In this document: positions 7,419 through 7,536 of the stretch, one piece after another
Numbering within the stretch: the stretch's first letter is position 1
Layout: each line of letters opens with the position of its first letter
Assembly: GCA_021805485.1 (NCBI GenBank)
Contig: JAJZFF010000025.1
Span: 1-7,536 of the forward strand
Length of the DNA: 7,536 nucleotides
DNA from: Pseudomonadota bacterium
GTDB lineage: Bacteria; Pseudomonadota; Alphaproteobacteria; Acetobacterales; Acetobacteraceae
Direction: 5' to 3'
Notes under the pieces: model-generated
Seen by the model: the letters and a program-made list of their open reading frames with translations, nothing else
What the model was told of the DNA's origin: nothing
Database searches by the model: none
Program-made: the position numbers and the translations under genes

Positions 7419-7536
7419 GCGGGTCGATGGCGGACGACGGGCCGGACCGGGCGGGGCTTTACGTGCTGGGCCTGCTGCGCGGCGCGGAGCGGCGGGAGTT
7501 CGAGGCCGCGTGCGCGCGCGATCCGGCGCTGGCCGC
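7415..7536 (+). CDS. anti-sigma factor, RskA-like N-terminus, partial (runs off window)
   Basis: Only 40 codons are visible. After a short acidic leader, the sequence AGLYVLGLLRGAERREFE (13-30) followed by CARDPALAA matches the N-terminal anti-sigma domain of the RskA/anti-sigma-K family, which holds the ECF sigma factor at the membrane until a signal arrives. There is no HxxxCxxC zinc motif in the visible part, which argues against a ZAS/ChrR type for this region. The start ATG shares ATGA with the sigma factor stop; Met5 at 7427 is an alternative. The expected transmembrane segment and periplasmic domain lie outside the window. Confidence 0.8.
   Translation, partial: MSGSMADDGPDRAGLYVLGLLRGAERREFEAACARDPALA

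Overview
The window is high-GC DNA that reads like an alphaproteobacterial chromosome. Acetobacteraceae/Rhodospirillales is my best guess, from the Fur protein without cysteine pairs, the alpha-type SspB, an OlsB-like acyltransferase and the HiPIP; this placement is inference, not a database result. Almost everything is on the minus strand in one tightly packed, co-directional array. Only the right end (about 6830-7536) is on the plus strand.

Reading the minus strand in the direction of transcription (right to left), the genes are: a Tat-exported high-potential iron-sulfur protein (HiPIP, about 6736-6440); a Fur-family regulator (6375-5923); an OlsB-like ornithine lipid N-acyltransferase (5926-5114); the ClpXP adaptor SspB (5053-4544); a class I [4Fe-4S] fumarase (4528-2882); a small GLOD5-like VOC/glyoxalase-fold protein (2874-2479); and the queuosine genes queA (2482-1445), tgt (1448-318) and queF (337 to beyond the window edge). 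Four junctions overlap by 4 to 20 bases: fur/olsB, VOC/queA, queA/tgt and tgt/queF. Translational coupling and one or two polycistronic messages are therefore likely. The only breaks in the array are about 64 bases (HiPIP to fur) and 60 bases (olsB to sspB).

On the plus strand, an ECF sigma factor (6831-7418) overlaps by ATGA the start of a partial RskA-like anti-sigma factor (7415 to the right edge). This pair is divergent from the HiPIP gene. The shared intergenic DNA is AT-richer than its surroundings and holds an inverted repeat (ACAAC/GTTGT). On the minus strand it also has an ECF-like AAC-N16-GTC arrangement pointing at the HiPIP gene. The HiPIP gene has a strong Shine-Dalgarno sequence placed in front of an ATA codon rather than an ATG.

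Functionally there are three themes: queuosine tRNA modification (QueF makes preQ1, Tgt inserts it, QueA adds the epoxycyclopentane ring), central metabolism and proteostasis (fumarase, SspB), and iron/redox biology (HiPIP, Fur, the Fe-S fumarase, the ECF/anti-sigma pair). The most interesting part is the divergent ECF sigma-HiPIP locus. The rest is well-known families in an unusually compact arrangement.
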